DNA from: Candidatus Woesearchaeota archaeon | GTDB lineage: Archaea; Nanobdellota; Nanobdellia; Woesearchaeales; JAIPIC01 | Assembly (NCBI GenBank): GCA_021734865.1 | Contig: JAIPIC010000015.1 | Coordinates: 1 to 36,236, forward strand | DNA length: 36,236 nt | Direction of reading: 5' to 3' | Shown here: piece by piece, positions 1-9,545 of the stretch | Layout of the letters: each line of letters begins with the position of its first letter | Position numbering within the stretch: the stretch's first letter is position 1 | The notes under the pieces: model-generated | Databases searched by the model: none | Told to the model about the DNA's origin: nothing | The model's input: only the letters and a program-made list of their open reading frames with translations | Translations under genes and position numbers: made by a program

Positions 1-279
1 GCCAGCCATATCTCGCACACGAAGGTCGCCAGTATAAAGATCAAGTTTTGTAGAAGGATCTTCTGCTGTTACATCCCCTATTCCAATATTGCCTGAAGCG
101 TCGCTTTCAATATAATCTGTCAGTGTCTTAATATTATTAACAATCTCATTTAACATCTGTTCTGTCAATATCGTGTTCGCAGTGACAGGATATGATGGGT
201 AAGAAACCTCACCAAATGTAAAAATAGTTATTACTGTGAAGACCAGAATTAGGATGATAATACCTCTTTTTATGACCAT
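1..279 (-). CDS. Truncated secreted/membrane-anchored protein (3' end lies off the left edge)
   Basis: Reverse-strand ATG at 279 opens an uninterrupted 93-codon frame: MVIKRGIIILILVFTVITIFTFGEVSYPSYPVTANTILTEQ...GNIGIGDVTAEDPSTKLDLYTGDLRVRDMAG. N-terminal hydrophobic signal. Not in the supplied ORF track because it is truncated. Confidence 0.7.
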   Translation of the reverse strand, partial: MVIKRGIIILILVFTVITIFTFGEVSYPSYPVTANTILTEQMLNEIVNNIKTLTDYIESDASGNIGIGDVTAEDPSTKLDLYTGDLRVRDMAG

Positions 280-316
280 TTAATTAATTAATCCAAAATT
301 GAATATTTAAATCTTT

Positions 317-1174
317 TTAAATTGCTTCAAGCTTTTTTACTCTCTCACTTACTGGTGGATGTGTCATGAAAAGGTTCATTAATCCACCTTTGAACGGATT
401 AATAATGAACATGTGGGCGGAAGAAGGATTGCCTTGCCTCATAGGATGTTGTGCTGAGCCTTTCTCGAGCTTTTGTAGTGCACTAGCTAGATATTTTCCA
501 CTGTGCATAAGCTTTGCACCTCCTTGGTCAGCCATGAATTCTCTGCTTCTTGATATTGCAAGTTGAATAAGTGTTGCAAGTAAGGGAGTGAGTATGATCA
601 AAACAAGCAGTTCAATAATGCCTTGTCCTCCTTCGTCGTCTCGACCGCCAAATCCACCAAATAATGCAGCCCATTGTGCCATTGTGGCTATATAAGAGAT
701 TACTCCAGCGATCGTAGCGGCTACTGTCTGAATAAGGATATCACGGTTCTTAATATGGCTGATTTCATGTGCTAATACCCCTTTAAGTTCTTCTTGGCTA
801 AGAAGGCTCATAATTCCTGTTGTAACAGCGACAACGCCATGTTTTGGATCTCTTCCAGTAGCAAATGCGTTTGGATTTTCAGATGGAACTATATAAACTT
901 GTGGTTTAGGTATATTTCCCTCTCTTGCAAGACTGGTGACCATCTGATGAAGTTCATGATATTTATGTTTATCAGCAGGTTGAGCCTTATACATACTTAG
1001 TACAATTTTATCTGACCAGAAATAGCTGCCAAAATTCATGAGGACTGCAAATATGATCGCAATGGTCAGACCTGTTTGACCCCAAAAACTACCTATCCAA
1101 AGTAGGATTCCTGTCAAAGCCCCTAATAATATGATTGTCTTAAGCTGATTAAACATATTTTTCACCCTGCCCAA
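317..1174 (-). CDS. htpX: HtpX-like zinc metalloprotease (M48 family)
   Basis: [10 protein letters not shown] zinc motif, multiple TM segments, conserved [28 protein letters not shown] and [13 protein letters not shown] blocks. Confidence 0.93.
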   Translation of the reverse strand: MGRVKNMFNQLKTIILLGALTGILLWIGSFWGQTGLTIAIIFAVLMNFGSYFWSDKIVLSMYKAQPADKHKYHELHQMVTSLAREGNIPKPQVYIVPSENPNAFATGRDPKHGVVAVTTGIMSLLSQEELKGVLAHEISHIKNRDILIQTVAATIAGVISYIATMAQWAALFGGFGGRDDEGGQGIIELLVLIILTPLLATLIQLAISRSREFMADQGGAKLMHSGKYLASALQKLEKGSAQHPMRQGNPSSAHMFIINPFKGGLMNLFMTHPPVSERVKKLEAI

Positions 1175-1189
1175 AGACCGGCTATCTTG

Positions 1190-1199
1190 TATTTATAGT
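1190..1199 (-). promoter_or_regulatory. Probable TATA box for htpX
   Basis: Reverse strand reads ACTATAAATAC 15-25 nt upstream of the htpX start. Confidence 0.4.
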
Positions 1200-1210
1200 T
1201 TTTCTTTAAC

Positions 1211-1405
1211 TGGTAAAGTCAACTAACGTGTGTTTGGGTAACAAATATATGCAAAGCAGATTTTGGGACTGTAAATTACTCTATTTACAGTAAATTCTTC
1301 TTTGCAAAAAGGATTCATCGTTGTGTTTCTCCGTCGATGAATTTGGACATAAATTTTGGTTTTTACAAAGAAGAACCATTTAACCCACTTAAGTTGACTT
1401 TATCC
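1211..1405. repeat. MITE-like / structured intergenic repeat, copy 1, with terminal inverted repeats
   Basis: TGGTAAAGTCAACT at the left end and AGTTGACTTTATCC at the right end. Bases 1260-1405 match 36091-36236 in inverse orientation without gaps, with about 5 mismatches counted by eye. Confidence 0.85.
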
Positions 1406-1559
1406 TATTCTATAAATGATCCAATTAGAACATTCTTAAACGATATGAAAGAGTAAGAAAAAGATCAGAATATCCATATATATCCATTTAATTAATAGAT
1501 GGCTAAAGTCTTCTAACTAAGGTATCAACAATTCAAATCACAAAGTTTATTCCAAAACC

Positions 1560-1569
1560 TTTATAAATA
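1560..1569 (+). promoter_or_regulatory. TATA box of the ribosomal protein operon
   Basis: CCTTTATAAATAGGG; spacing predicts a start of transcription near 1590, about 130 nt before the L3 ATG. Confidence 0.6.
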
Positions 1570-1589
1570 GGGTCCGATTCCTCAACCAT

Positions 1590-1718
1590 CCGCGAAGAAA
1601 TTCGCCAAAGTTGAACATTGTGTAACGATGATTCAACAATAAACGGCCTGAGAAGGAAACCTTTTCAGTACATTTCTAAAAGGTTTCTGACTAATAGGTA
1701 GGTTAAAACGGTAATAAT
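1590..1718 (+). promoter_or_regulatory. Structured 5' leader of the r-protein operon
   Basis: Three successive hairpins: GCGAA-GAAA-TTCGC (1592-1605), GTTGAA...TTCAAC (1610-1637), GAAACCTTTT...AAAAGGTTTC (1656-1687). Confidence 0.45.
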
Positions 1719-2693
1719 ATGCCATCAATAAGAAGTCCAAGAAAGGGAAGTATGCAATATTGGCCTCGAAAGAGAGCCAAAAGCGAAGTAGCGAGAGTCA
1801 GAACATGGGCTGTCTCCAAAGACGTAAAGATGTTAGGTTTTGCTGGATATAAAGCAGGCATGGCACATATTTCTATAATTGATAATAGCCAAAGCAAGAA
1901 TAAAGGAGAAAAGATATCAATCCCGGTAACAATCGTTGAATGCCCCCCTTTAAGAATTGTTGGTGCTCGGGCATATAAAAAAATAGAAGGTACTTCGCTT
2001 GCAGCAAAGGAAGCGCTTGTGGCACCTTCAAAAGATCTTTCAAGGAGACTAAATCTTTCTAAAAAGAAAGCTGCCCTTGATGAACTTGAAAAAGAACTTG
2101 ATGATCTTTCAGATATAATGTTAATCGTTGAGACTCAACCAAAAAAAACTGGTATCGGCAAGAAAAAGCCCGAACTGTTTGAGATGGGTGTTGGCGGCAA
2201 GACCCTTGCAGACAAATTAGTCTATGTAAAAGAAAACATGGGAAAAGAACTCAAAGTAAGCGATGTCTTTGACAGCGGAGCAGTTCTTGATATTAAATCA
2301 ATTACTACAGGTAAAGGATTTCAAGGTCCTGTTAAAAGATTTGGTGTAAGCATCCGTGGAAGGAAGTCTGAGAAGACAAAAAGGGGACCAGGATCACTTG
2401 GCGGTTGGATTGCACAAGGCCATTCAATGTACCGGATTGCTCATGCAGGACAGATGGGTTATAATAGAAGAACAGAATATAATAAACAAATACTCTATAT
2501 CTCAGACAAACCTGAAGAAATAAACCCAGCTGGCGGAATCGTCAGATATGGAACTGTCAGGAACCAATTCATATTAATAAAAGGCTCAATAGGCGGACCA
2601 AAGAAGAGATTAATCAGGTTCAATCAGGCTGTACGACAAAAACAAACACATTATCCTTCTGCACCTGAAGTAAAACAGATAATCAAAAACTAA
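1719..2693 (+). CDS. rpl3: Ribosomal protein L3
   Basis: Conserved L3 motifs (GKGFQGPVKRFG, QMGYNRRTEYNKQIL) and operon position. Confidence 0.96.
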   Translation: MPSIRSPRKGSMQYWPRKRAKSEVARVRTWAVSKDVKMLGFAGYKAGMAHISIIDNSQSKNKGEKISIPVTIVECPPLRIVGARAYKKIEGTSLAAKEALVAPSKDLSRRLNLSKKKAALDELEKELDDLSDIMLIVETQPKKTGIGKKKPELFEMGVGGKTLADKLVYVKENMGKELKVSDVFDSGAVLDIKSITTGKGFQGPVKRFGVSIRGRKSEKTKRGPGSLGGWIAQGHSMYRIAHAGQMGYNRRTEYNKQILYISDKPEEINPAGGIVRYGTVRNQFILIKGSIGGPKKRLIRFNQAVRQKQTHYPSAPEVKQIIKN

Positions 2694-2694
2694 A

Positions 2695-3501
2695 ATGAAA
2701 CTGACGATATTCGACACGGATAATAAAGAGACTGGTAAGATTGATCTGCCAGATCAATTTGAAGAAGAGTTAAGGATAGATCTTATCCGAAGAGCATTCC
2801 GTGTTATCATGAATAACAACAGGCAAGCGTATGGGGCAGATGAAAGAGCAGGTCTAAGACACTCAGCCGAAGTCTCAAGAAGGAGACACAAATATCGAGG
2901 ATCCTATGGATTTGGAATTTCACGGGTGCCAAGAAAAGTCCTTTCAAGAAGAGGAACTAGGTTTAATTGGGTAGGTGCAGTCGCACCAGGAACTGTTGGT
3001 GGACGAAAAGCACATCCACCAAAACCCTCAAAAGATTACAGTCAGAAGATAAATATAAAAGAAAAAAGAAAGGCTATCAGGAGTGCAATCAGCGCTACAG
3101 TCAATAAAGATATTGTCGCCGGTCGAGGCCACAAGATTCCTGAATCATTCCCATTTATAATAGATGGGGCTGAAAAAACAGAGAAAACCGCTGATCTTAT
3201 GAAAATATTGAAAGCCCTGGGTCTTGACCAGGAAATTGAAAGGATTTCAGTAAGAAAGATCAGAGCAGGAAAAGGGAAATCACGAGGACGAAAATATAAC
3301 ACAAAAATAGGTCCATTAATTGTCGTCTCAGATGAGAAATGCCCTTTGATCAAAGCTGCATCCAATATTATTGGTGTTGAAGTAGCATATGTAAAAAATC
3401 TAAATGTATCTCAACTTGCCCCTGGTGCAGACGCAGGTCGTCTGACATTATGGTCTAAGGGAGCTATTGAAATGCTTCAGAAAGAGGGACTTTTCAAATG
3501 A
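2695..3501 (+). CDS. rpl4: Ribosomal protein L4 (L4/L1e family)
   Basis: Archaeal L4 signature RQAYGADERAGLRHSAEVSRRRHKYRGSYG...; follows L3. Confidence 0.95.
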   Translation: MKLTIFDTDNKETGKIDLPDQFEEELRIDLIRRAFRVIMNNNRQAYGADERAGLRHSAEVSRRRHKYRGSYGFGISRVPRKVLSRRGTRFNWVGAVAPGTVGGRKAHPPKPSKDYSQKINIKEKRKAIRSAISATVNKDIVAGRGHKIPESFPFIIDGAEKTEKTADLMKILKALGLDQEIERISVRKIRAGKGKSRGRKYNTKIGPLIVVSDEKCPLIKAASNIIGVEVAYVKNLNVSQLAPGADAGRLTLWSKGAIEMLQKEGLFK

Positions 3502-3749
3502 GAATAATCAAACAGCCTATGTCAACTGAAAAAAGCATTAGACTCATGGAAGCAGAGAACAAGCTAATCTTTGTTGTAGATCGAAAGGCAACAAAGGCCG
3601 ATATCAAAAAAGAAATGGAAGAACGATTCAAAGTTAAGGTTACAAGTGTCAATGTTCAACTTAGCAACAGGGGCATAAAGAAAGCATATGTAAGGTTCTC
3701 TGATGAAAATCCTGCAATTGACATAGCAACACAACTAGGACTGCTATAA
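3498..3749 (+). CDS. rpl23: Ribosomal protein L23
   Basis: IIKQPMSTEKSIRLMEAENKLIFVVDRKATKADIKKEMEERFKVKV; operon order. Confidence 0.95.
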   Translation: MRIIKQPMSTEKSIRLMEAENKLIFVVDRKATKADIKKEMEERFKVKVTSVNVQLSNRGIKKAYVRFSDENPAIDIATQLGLL

Positions 3750-3759
3750 TGGTGATAAT

Positions 3760-4470
3760 ATGGGTAAGCGAATAATTCCACAAAGAAGAGGACGAGGAAC
3801 CAGCACTTACAGAAGTCCATCCCATAGATATCATGCACCAGTCTCATATCCTAGTCTAAATAATTCAGAATCAACAGCCAAGGTAAGGGATATCATCCAT
3901 CACCCTGGCAGATCAGCACCTAATGCAATTATCGAATCAGATGGCGTAGTCAATTATATCATGGCTCCAGAAGGTATGAAAGTAGATGATACAATTACCT
4001 TAAGTGAGAAAAAGAAAGATTACTCTCCAGGAGATTTAGTTTTATTATCAGATATTCCTGAAGGTACCAACATATACGGTATCGAAAAATTGCCTGGCTC
4101 AGGCCCATCATTTTGTAGGACTGGCGGTAGTATGGCAAAGCTTATTGGAAAGCAAAAGGACAAGATAGTTGTTCAACTACCCTCAAAAAAACAAAAATCC
4201 TTTGACCCTCGATGCAGGGCTTCAATTGGAATAGTTGCAGGCGGCGGAAGGCTTGAAAAACCTATGACAAAAGCAGGTAACAAGTATTATGCAAAAAAGG
4301 CAAAGAACAAACTATGGCCTAAAGTATCAGGAACATCAATGAACGCTGTTGACCATCCATTCGGTGGTTCAAGCTCAGCACATCATGGTAAGCACTCCGA
4401 AGCAAGGAAAAATGCACCAGCTGGCGCAAAAGTAGGAAAAATCCGACCAAGGAGAACAGGTAGAAAATAA
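3760..4470 (+). CDS. rpl2: Ribosomal protein L2
   Basis: MGKRIIPQRRGRGTSTYRSPSHRY..., VSGTSMNAVDHPFGG motif. Confidence 0.96.
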   Translation: MGKRIIPQRRGRGTSTYRSPSHRYHAPVSYPSLNNSESTAKVRDIIHHPGRSAPNAIIESDGVVNYIMAPEGMKVDDTITLSEKKKDYSPGDLVLLSDIPEGTNIYGIEKLPGSGPSFCRTGGSMAKLIGKQKDKIVVQLPSKKQKSFDPRCRASIGIVAGGGRLEKPMTKAGNKYYAKKAKNKLWPKVSGTSMNAVDHPFGGSSSAHHGKHSEARKNAPAGAKVGKIRPRRTGRK

Positions 4471-4471
4471 A

Positions 4472-4855
4472 ATGGCTAAAAAAGAATTCAGCTTCAGGGG
4501 AAAATCATTAAATGATCTTCAGACGATGGGCATTAATGAATTTTCAGATTTATTGAAATCAAGGGAAAGAAGGACGATCAAAAGAGGATTTACCGAACCC
4601 CAAAAGGCTCTCTTAAAAAAAATAGAGAAGAATGTCAAAGATATTAAAACACATGCTAGGGATATGATAATACTCCCAATAATGGTCAATAAGACTATAA
4701 GGGTATATAACGGAAAGACTTTCGAAGCAATTACCATTGCTCCAGAAATGGTCGGACACCGACTCGGTGAGTATGCACTCACAAGAAGAAGAGTCGGACA
4801 TAATGCACCTGGTATTGGCGCTACAAAATCAAGTGGAAGTGTATCAGTCAAGTGA
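4472..4855 (+). CDS. rps19: Ribosomal protein S19
   Basis: FSFRGKSLNDLQTM..., VYNGKTFEAITIAPEMVGHRLGEYALTRRRVGH. Confidence 0.95.
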   Translation: MAKKEFSFRGKSLNDLQTMGINEFSDLLKSRERRTIKRGFTEPQKALLKKIEKNVKDIKTHARDMIILPIMVNKTIRVYNGKTFEAITIAPEMVGHRLGEYALTRRRVGHNAPGIGATKSSGSVSVK

Positions 4856-4860
4856 TTGTA

Positions 4861-5679
4861 ATGGAAAGTAAATATGGATTTCAGGGCTTCGACGGGGAGC
4901 ACATGGTTTCTGCCATAGGTAGAAATCTGCCGATTTCAACTAAACAATCTATTGAAATTAGCAATTTCATCCGTGGAAAGACCGCCCTAAAAGCAAAAGA
5001 TATTCTCGCAAGAGTTATCAAAAAAGAAATTGCTGTTCCATATAAAAGGTTTAACGCGGATGTTGGCCACAAACCAGGAATTGCTGCAGGAAGATATCCT
5101 ATGAAAGCATGCGGTGAAATATTAAAAGTCCTAAATAATGCTATTGCAAATGCTCAGTTCAAAGGAATGAATGCTGATGATTTAATAATCAGGCACTTAG
5201 CTGCACAAAAAGCAAGCGGTGCTTGGCACTTCGGACGAAAGCGAAGGAGGAAAATGAAAAGAAGCCACCTTGAACTCGTACTTGAAGAAGTCGCACAGAA
5301 AAAAACTGCTAAAGCAAATAAAAAAGCAGCAAATCCTAAAGATGCACCTGCCCAAGAGAAAACAGCAGAAATAAAAGACGATAAGAAGTCAGTGAAGGAA
5401 GATGTTGAAAAGGCCTCGGACAAAGCAGAAGTGTCTAAAGAAAAAGATATTAAAACTGAAAAAAGTGAAGAAAAAGTTCCTGTAAAAAACGCTGATATCA
5501 AAAAAGAAGACAAGCCAAAGGATTCAAAAGAAACTAAAGAAAAGACAGAAGATGAAAAACCTGTTGTCGCAAAGCCAAAAGGAACTGCAAGTGAATCTAG
5601 AGAAGAAACAACTCAAGGTTCAACAAATAATGAAAAGCTATCTAATGCTAAAAAGACCGAAGGTGTAAAGGTTGATTGA
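4861..5679 (+). CDS. rpl22: Ribosomal protein L22 with long Lys/Glu-rich C-terminal extension
   Basis: L22 core followed by about 125 aa of low-complexity K/E/A sequence. ATG at 4861 preferred over the GTG at 4852. Confidence 0.93.
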   Translation: MESKYGFQGFDGEHMVSAIGRNLPISTKQSIEISNFIRGKTALKAKDILARVIKKEIAVPYKRFNADVGHKPGIAAGRYPMKACGEILKVLNNAIANAQFKGMNADDLIIRHLAAQKASGAWHFGRKRRRKMKRSHLELVLEEVAQKKTAKANKKAANPKDAPAQEKTAEIKDDKKSVKEDVEKASDKAEVSKEKDIKTEKSEEKVPVKNADIKKEDKPKDSKETKEKTEDEKPVVAKPKGTASESREETTQGSTNNEKLSNAKKTEGVKVD

Positions 5680-6427
5680 AAGAAAAATAGTCTCACAAAA
5701 GAAAAAAGAGTTCCAAATTCAGGAATTCATTGCAGCAAGCCTCAAAAGAGTGGGCAATTCACATATTAAAATGCAGAAGACTCCCCTAGGAGAAAAAATA
5801 ATCATATTTGCGTCAAGGCCCGGATTAGTCGTGGGTAGAAAAGGACAAAGTATCAAAAAACTTACAAAAGACCTAAAAGCTGAATTTAAACTTGAAAATC
5901 CGCAGATAGAGATAAGCGAAGTAGAAGATGTCAATCTTAATGCCCAGATAGTAGCAGAAAAGCTGTCAGGTGCTATGGAAAGATTTGGTATTGAACGATT
6001 CAAAGGACTCGGCCACAGCATCATGAATGATGTCATGGAATCTGGAGCACTTGGAGTAGAAATTTTAATTTCAGGCAAAGTACCAAGCCAGAGAGCCAGA
6101 AGGTGGAGATTTTACAAAGGCTATCTAAAAAAGTGCGGAGACATTGCAATGAATGGTGTCAGACACGCATATTCAACTGCATGTTTAAAATCAGGCGTAG
6201 TAGGAATACAGGTAAGTATAATGCCACCTGATCTTAGACTTCCTGACGACATCAGAATGAATAAAGATATGATCGTAGAAGAGTCTGAAGAAGAAACAAA
6301 GGACGAGACTCCTGTAGAAGAACAGGTAGATAAAGAAAAAAAGACTAAAGCAAAAAAAGCATCTAAAACTGCTAAAAAAATAGAAGAAGTTGTTGATGCA
6401 AAAGCTGAAGTTATTGATGAGAAATGA
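5672..6427 (+). CDS. rps3: Ribosomal protein S3 (KH domain) with charged C-terminal tail
   Basis: GLVVGRKGQSIKKLTKDL KH motif; TTG start inferred. Confidence 0.93.
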   Translation: MIERKIVSQKKKEFQIQEFIAASLKRVGNSHIKMQKTPLGEKIIIFASRPGLVVGRKGQSIKKLTKDLKAEFKLENPQIEISEVEDVNLNAQIVAEKLSGAMERFGIERFKGLGHSIMNDVMESGALGVEILISGKVPSQRARRWRFYKGYLKKCGDIAMNGVRHAYSTACLKSGVVGIQVSIMPPDLRLPDDIRMNKDMIVEESEEETKDETPVEEQVDKEKKTKAKKASKTAKKIEEVVDAKAEVIDEK

Positions 6428-6627
6428 AAATCAAAGAGATCGCTGAGACAAGACCAGAAGACCTCATAAAAAGGCTTGCTGAATTGGAGCTTGAACTTAT
6501 GAAGCTTAATGCTCAGAAATCAACTGGTACAGCTCTAAAGAGCCCTGGCCAGATCAAAAAAATAAAAAAGACGGTTGCTCGAATTAAGACAGTACTTAAA
6601 CTTAAGGAGGACGAAATAAGAGCATGA
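6424..6627 (+). CDS. rpl29: Ribosomal protein L29
   Basis: 67 aa, typical L29 coiled-coil sequence; operon position. Confidence 0.92.
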   Translation: MKIKEIAETRPEDLIKRLAELELELMKLNAQKSTGTALKSPGQIKKIKKTVARIKTVLKLKEDEIRA

Positions 6628-6938
6628 GTGAAATATGCACTACGTGCGGGCTGCCTCAGGACCTATGTGTCTGTGAGACAATTGCCAAAGAGACACAGGA
6701 AATAAAGTTATATACCATCAAGAAGAAATTTGGGAAAAAATATACTGTTGTTGAAGGCATTGTCGGAAAAGAAATCAACTTGAAGGACGTCACCAAACGA
6801 CTCAAAAACGCCCTTGCATGCGGCGGAACAGTCAAAGGAGACACAATTGAACTTCAGGGCGATCACAGAAATAAGGTCAAAGAGCACCTGATTCAACTGG
6901 GCTTTTCCAGTGACACAATAAATGTAGAACAAAGATGA
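6624..6938 (+). CDS. Translation initiation factor SUI1/aIF1
   Basis: [15 protein letters not shown]-terminus plus SUI1 fold region ([53 protein letters not shown]). Confidence 0.93.
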   Translation: MSEICTTCGLPQDLCVCETIAKETQEIKLYTIKKKFGKKYTVVEGIVGKEINLKDVTKRLKNALACGGTVKGDTIELQGDHRNKVKEHLIQLGFSSDTINVEQR

Positions 6939-7198
6939 ACACAACCCCAGGCCACATCCTGAGGGAGGAGTTTATTGGATTGCCATGTAAGGTGGTCACC
7001 TCTTCCAACATCAATGTGGCAGGAATGACAGGAGTCATCATCGATGAGACGCTCAACACTTTTGTGCTGAGAACAGCCTCTGGTGACAAGACTGTCATGA
7101 AAAAGGGATCACGATTCATAATCACAAAAGACAAGGATTACATGATCAATGGTGATAAGGTCTGTAAAAGACCACACGAAAGGATCATGCTAAGGTGA
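6935..7198 (+). CDS. rnp1: Ribonuclease P protein component 1 (Rpp29/POP4-like)
   Basis: [36 protein letters not shown]...; canonical position between SUI1 and S17. Confidence 0.92.
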   Translation: MNTTPGHILREEFIGLPCKVVTSSNINVAGMTGVIIDETLNTFVLRTASGDKTVMKKGSRFIITKDKDYMINGDKVCKRPHERIMLR

Positions 7199-7202
7199 AA
7201 AG

Positions 7203-7559
7203 ATGAAAGCAAAGAATGTCGGAATTGGGATAGAAAGCCCAAAAAAAGAATGTACAGACAAGAAATGTCCATTTCATTCAGATATCAAGCTAAGAGGCTT
7301 CAGCTTTAGCGGCAAGATTGTATCCATGGATATTCATAACAGCTGCAGTGTTGAATGGCAGAGAACAAGATATATTCCAAAGTATGAAAGGTATGAAAAA
7401 AGGAAATCAAAAGTGAGGGCGCATATTCCTAAATGCCTAGAAGGCATAAAAGAAGGGGATACAGTTAAAATTCACGAATGCAGGCCTTTATCAAAAACAA
7501 TCAATTTCATTGTAGTAGAGAAAGATCAAGATGCAAGCACTAAAGTCAAAGATAACTAA
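7203..7559 (+). CDS. rps17: Ribosomal protein S17
   Basis: RGFSFSGKIVSMDIHNSCSVEWQRTRYIPKYERYEKRKSKVRAHIP. Confidence 0.94.
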   Translation: MKAKNVGIGIESPKKECTDKKCPFHSDIKLRGFSFSGKIVSMDIHNSCSVEWQRTRYIPKYERYEKRKSKVRAHIPKCLEGIKEGDTVKIHECRPLSKTINFIVVEKDQDASTKVKDN

Positions 7560-7932
7560 AGCGCTTCCAGTAGGAGCGACTGTACCGACCTGTGATAATT
7601 CAGGAGCTAAGATGCTTCAGATAATTGCAGTTAAGGGACATAAAACAGTAAAAGGTAGATTGTCCGCTGCTGGCATCGGTGATTTTGTTATTGCTGCTGT
7701 AATAAAAGGAAAACCAGACATCAGAAAACAGGTTGTTAATGCAATAATTGTTAGGCAAAAAAAAGAATTCAGACGAGCCGACGGCACAAGGGTCAAATTC
7801 GAAGACAACGCTGCTGTTGTGTTAAAGGATGACAAGGGGAACCCAAAAGGTACAATATTCAAGGGACCTGTTGCTAAAGAAGCCAGCCAAAGATGGCCAG
7901 GTATCGCTAAAGTAGCTAGTATCATTGTATAA
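7531..7932 (+). CDS. rpl14: Ribosomal protein L14
   Basis: TCDNSGAKMLQIIAV...; overlaps the S17 3' end by 29 nt. Confidence 0.95.
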   Translation: MQALKSKITKALPVGATVPTCDNSGAKMLQIIAVKGHKTVKGRLSAAGIGDFVIAAVIKGKPDIRKQVVNAIIVRQKKEFRRADGTRVKFEDNAAVVLKDDKGNPKGTIFKGPVAKEASQRWPGIAKVASIIV

Positions 7933-7950
7933 TATAAAAGACGAACCAAA

Positions 7951-8340
7951 ATGAAAAAATTTTCAAACGATTACAAATCAAGCACAAAGCCCGGAAAACA
8001 GAGGCTTTACAGGCTTAATGCTCCTCTGCACAGGAAGAGAAAGATGACTAAGTCAACCCTTTCCTCTGAGCTTAGAAAAAAGTACAATATGAGGAACATA
8101 ACCATCAGGACTGAAGATAAAATCAAGGTCATGAGGGGAAGATTCAGAGGTCAGACCGGAAAAGTTGATTCAGTCGACCTAAAGTCCGGAAGGGTTACAG
8201 TTGAAGGCATTGATCTTACAAAAAAGGATGGAAATAAAGTCAAAGTCAAGATTGATGCATCAAATATTATGATTACAGAACTATCGATGAGCGATAAGAA
8301 AAGAATAACTGGTGGAAAAAATGCCAAAACAACATCTTAA
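7951..8340 (+). CDS. rpl24: Ribosomal protein L24
   Basis: KIKVMRGRFRGQTGKVDSVDLKSGRVTVEG KOW motif. Confidence 0.94.
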   Translation: MKKFSNDYKSSTKPGKQRLYRLNAPLHRKRKMTKSTLSSELRKKYNMRNITIRTEDKIKVMRGRFRGQTGKVDSVDLKSGRVTVEGIDLTKKDGNKVKVKIDASNIMITELSMSDKKRITGGKNAKTTS

Positions 8341-9019
8341 AAGATTAGCAACCCCGGCCACATGGCCGATAAAGAGAAAGGGAATTAAGTTTATAGTAAG
8401 ACCCAGACCAGGATCTAGGAAACTTGAACTTGGACTACCATTTAATATTGTGCTAAAAGAGTTAATTGGCGTAGCTACCACAAATAAAGAAGCAAGATAT
8501 GTACTTTATGACAATGAAGTGCTTGTTGATGGTAAAAGAAGGAAAGACATCCGATTCCAAATTGGTTTCCTTGATGTAATATCTCTTGGTAAAGATAATT
8601 ATCGGTTGATTATCAATAATAATGGAAAGCTTGACATCAAATCAATTCCTGCAAAGGAATCCAAACTCAAGATTGTCAAGATAAACAACAAAAAGATTTC
8701 AAAAAAGAATCTCACAGAATTGATTTTGTCAGACGGAAGAGTGCTCAGAATAGCTAAAGATGACAAAACAGTATATAAAACTGGTGATTCCCTTGTTTTG
8801 GAAGTCCCAGAACAGAAGATATCAAAAATTATCAAGCTAGAAAAAGGCTCCTTGATATTCATGAGCGGCGGTAAACACATTGGATCTGTAGGTATCGTCG
8901 AAAATGTTGAAGGAAAAAAGATTTTCTTCAAAAACGATGCAGGAGATGTATTCGAGACATACAAAGAATACGCACTTGTCGTAGGTAAAAAAACACTTGA
9001 GCTGGATATTAAAAAATGA
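8321..9019 (+). CDS. rps4e: Ribosomal protein S4e
   Basis: MPKQHLKRLATPATWPIKRKGIKFIVRPRPG; ATG at 8321 preferred over the GTG at 8312. Confidence 0.94.
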   Translation: MPKQHLKRLATPATWPIKRKGIKFIVRPRPGSRKLELGLPFNIVLKELIGVATTNKEARYVLYDNEVLVDGKRRKDIRFQIGFLDVISLGKDNYRLIINNNGKLDIKSIPAKESKLKIVKINNKKISKKNLTELILSDGRVLRIAKDDKTVYKTGDSLVLEVPEQKISKIIKLEKGSLIFMSGGKHIGSVGIVENVEGKKIFFKNDAGDVFETYKEYALVVGKKTLELDIKK

Positions 9020-9543
9020 ATCAAATGAGATCAATCAGGATAGAGAAGATAACCCTTAACGTAGGTACTGGAAAAGACCAGAACGTACTCGAAAAAGGCA
9101 TGCAGCTTATCAAACATCTTACAGGTTCAGATCCTGTAAAGACAATGACGAGCAAGCGCATCCCTGGATGGGGTATTAGGCCTGGGCTTCCTGTCGGATG
9201 CAAACTGACCATTAGAAATGGACAGAAATCTGATTTAATCAAAAGATTCCTGGGTGCTAAGGATAATACACTGTCCCTTAACAACTTTGATGATCGAGGT
9301 AATATTTCATTCGGTGTACATGAGTATATCGATATGGCAGATACAGAATACAATCCTGATATTGGTATTATGGGTCTTCAGATCTCCATTACACTGGAAA
9401 GACCTGGATACAGGATAAAGAAACGAAAGATCCAGAAAACTAAACCGTCAATAAAACATATTGTCAGCAAGGAAGACGCTGTCAATTTCATGAAAGAAAA
9501 TTTCAAGATTCAAATTCAAGAAGAAATCCCTGAGGAAGAATAA
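9016..9543 (+). CDS. rpl5: Ribosomal protein L5
   Basis: [12 protein letters not shown]...[33 protein letters not shown]. Confidence 0.95.
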   Translation: MNQMRSIRIEKITLNVGTGKDQNVLEKGMQLIKHLTGSDPVKTMTSKRIPGWGIRPGLPVGCKLTIRNGQKSDLIKRFLGAKDNTLSLNNFDDRGNISFGVHEYIDMADTEYNPDIGIMGLQISITLERPGYRIKKRKIQKTKPSIKHIVSKEDAVNFMKENFKIQIQEEIPEEE

Positions 9544-9545
9544 AA

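Noticed and set aside
1622-1690. Possible C/D box sRNA in the L3 leader (ACGATGA near 1624, CTGA near 1648 and 1687)
   Set aside because: Box C deviates from RUGAUGA, no convincing internal C'/D' pair; the hairpin explanation is simpler.
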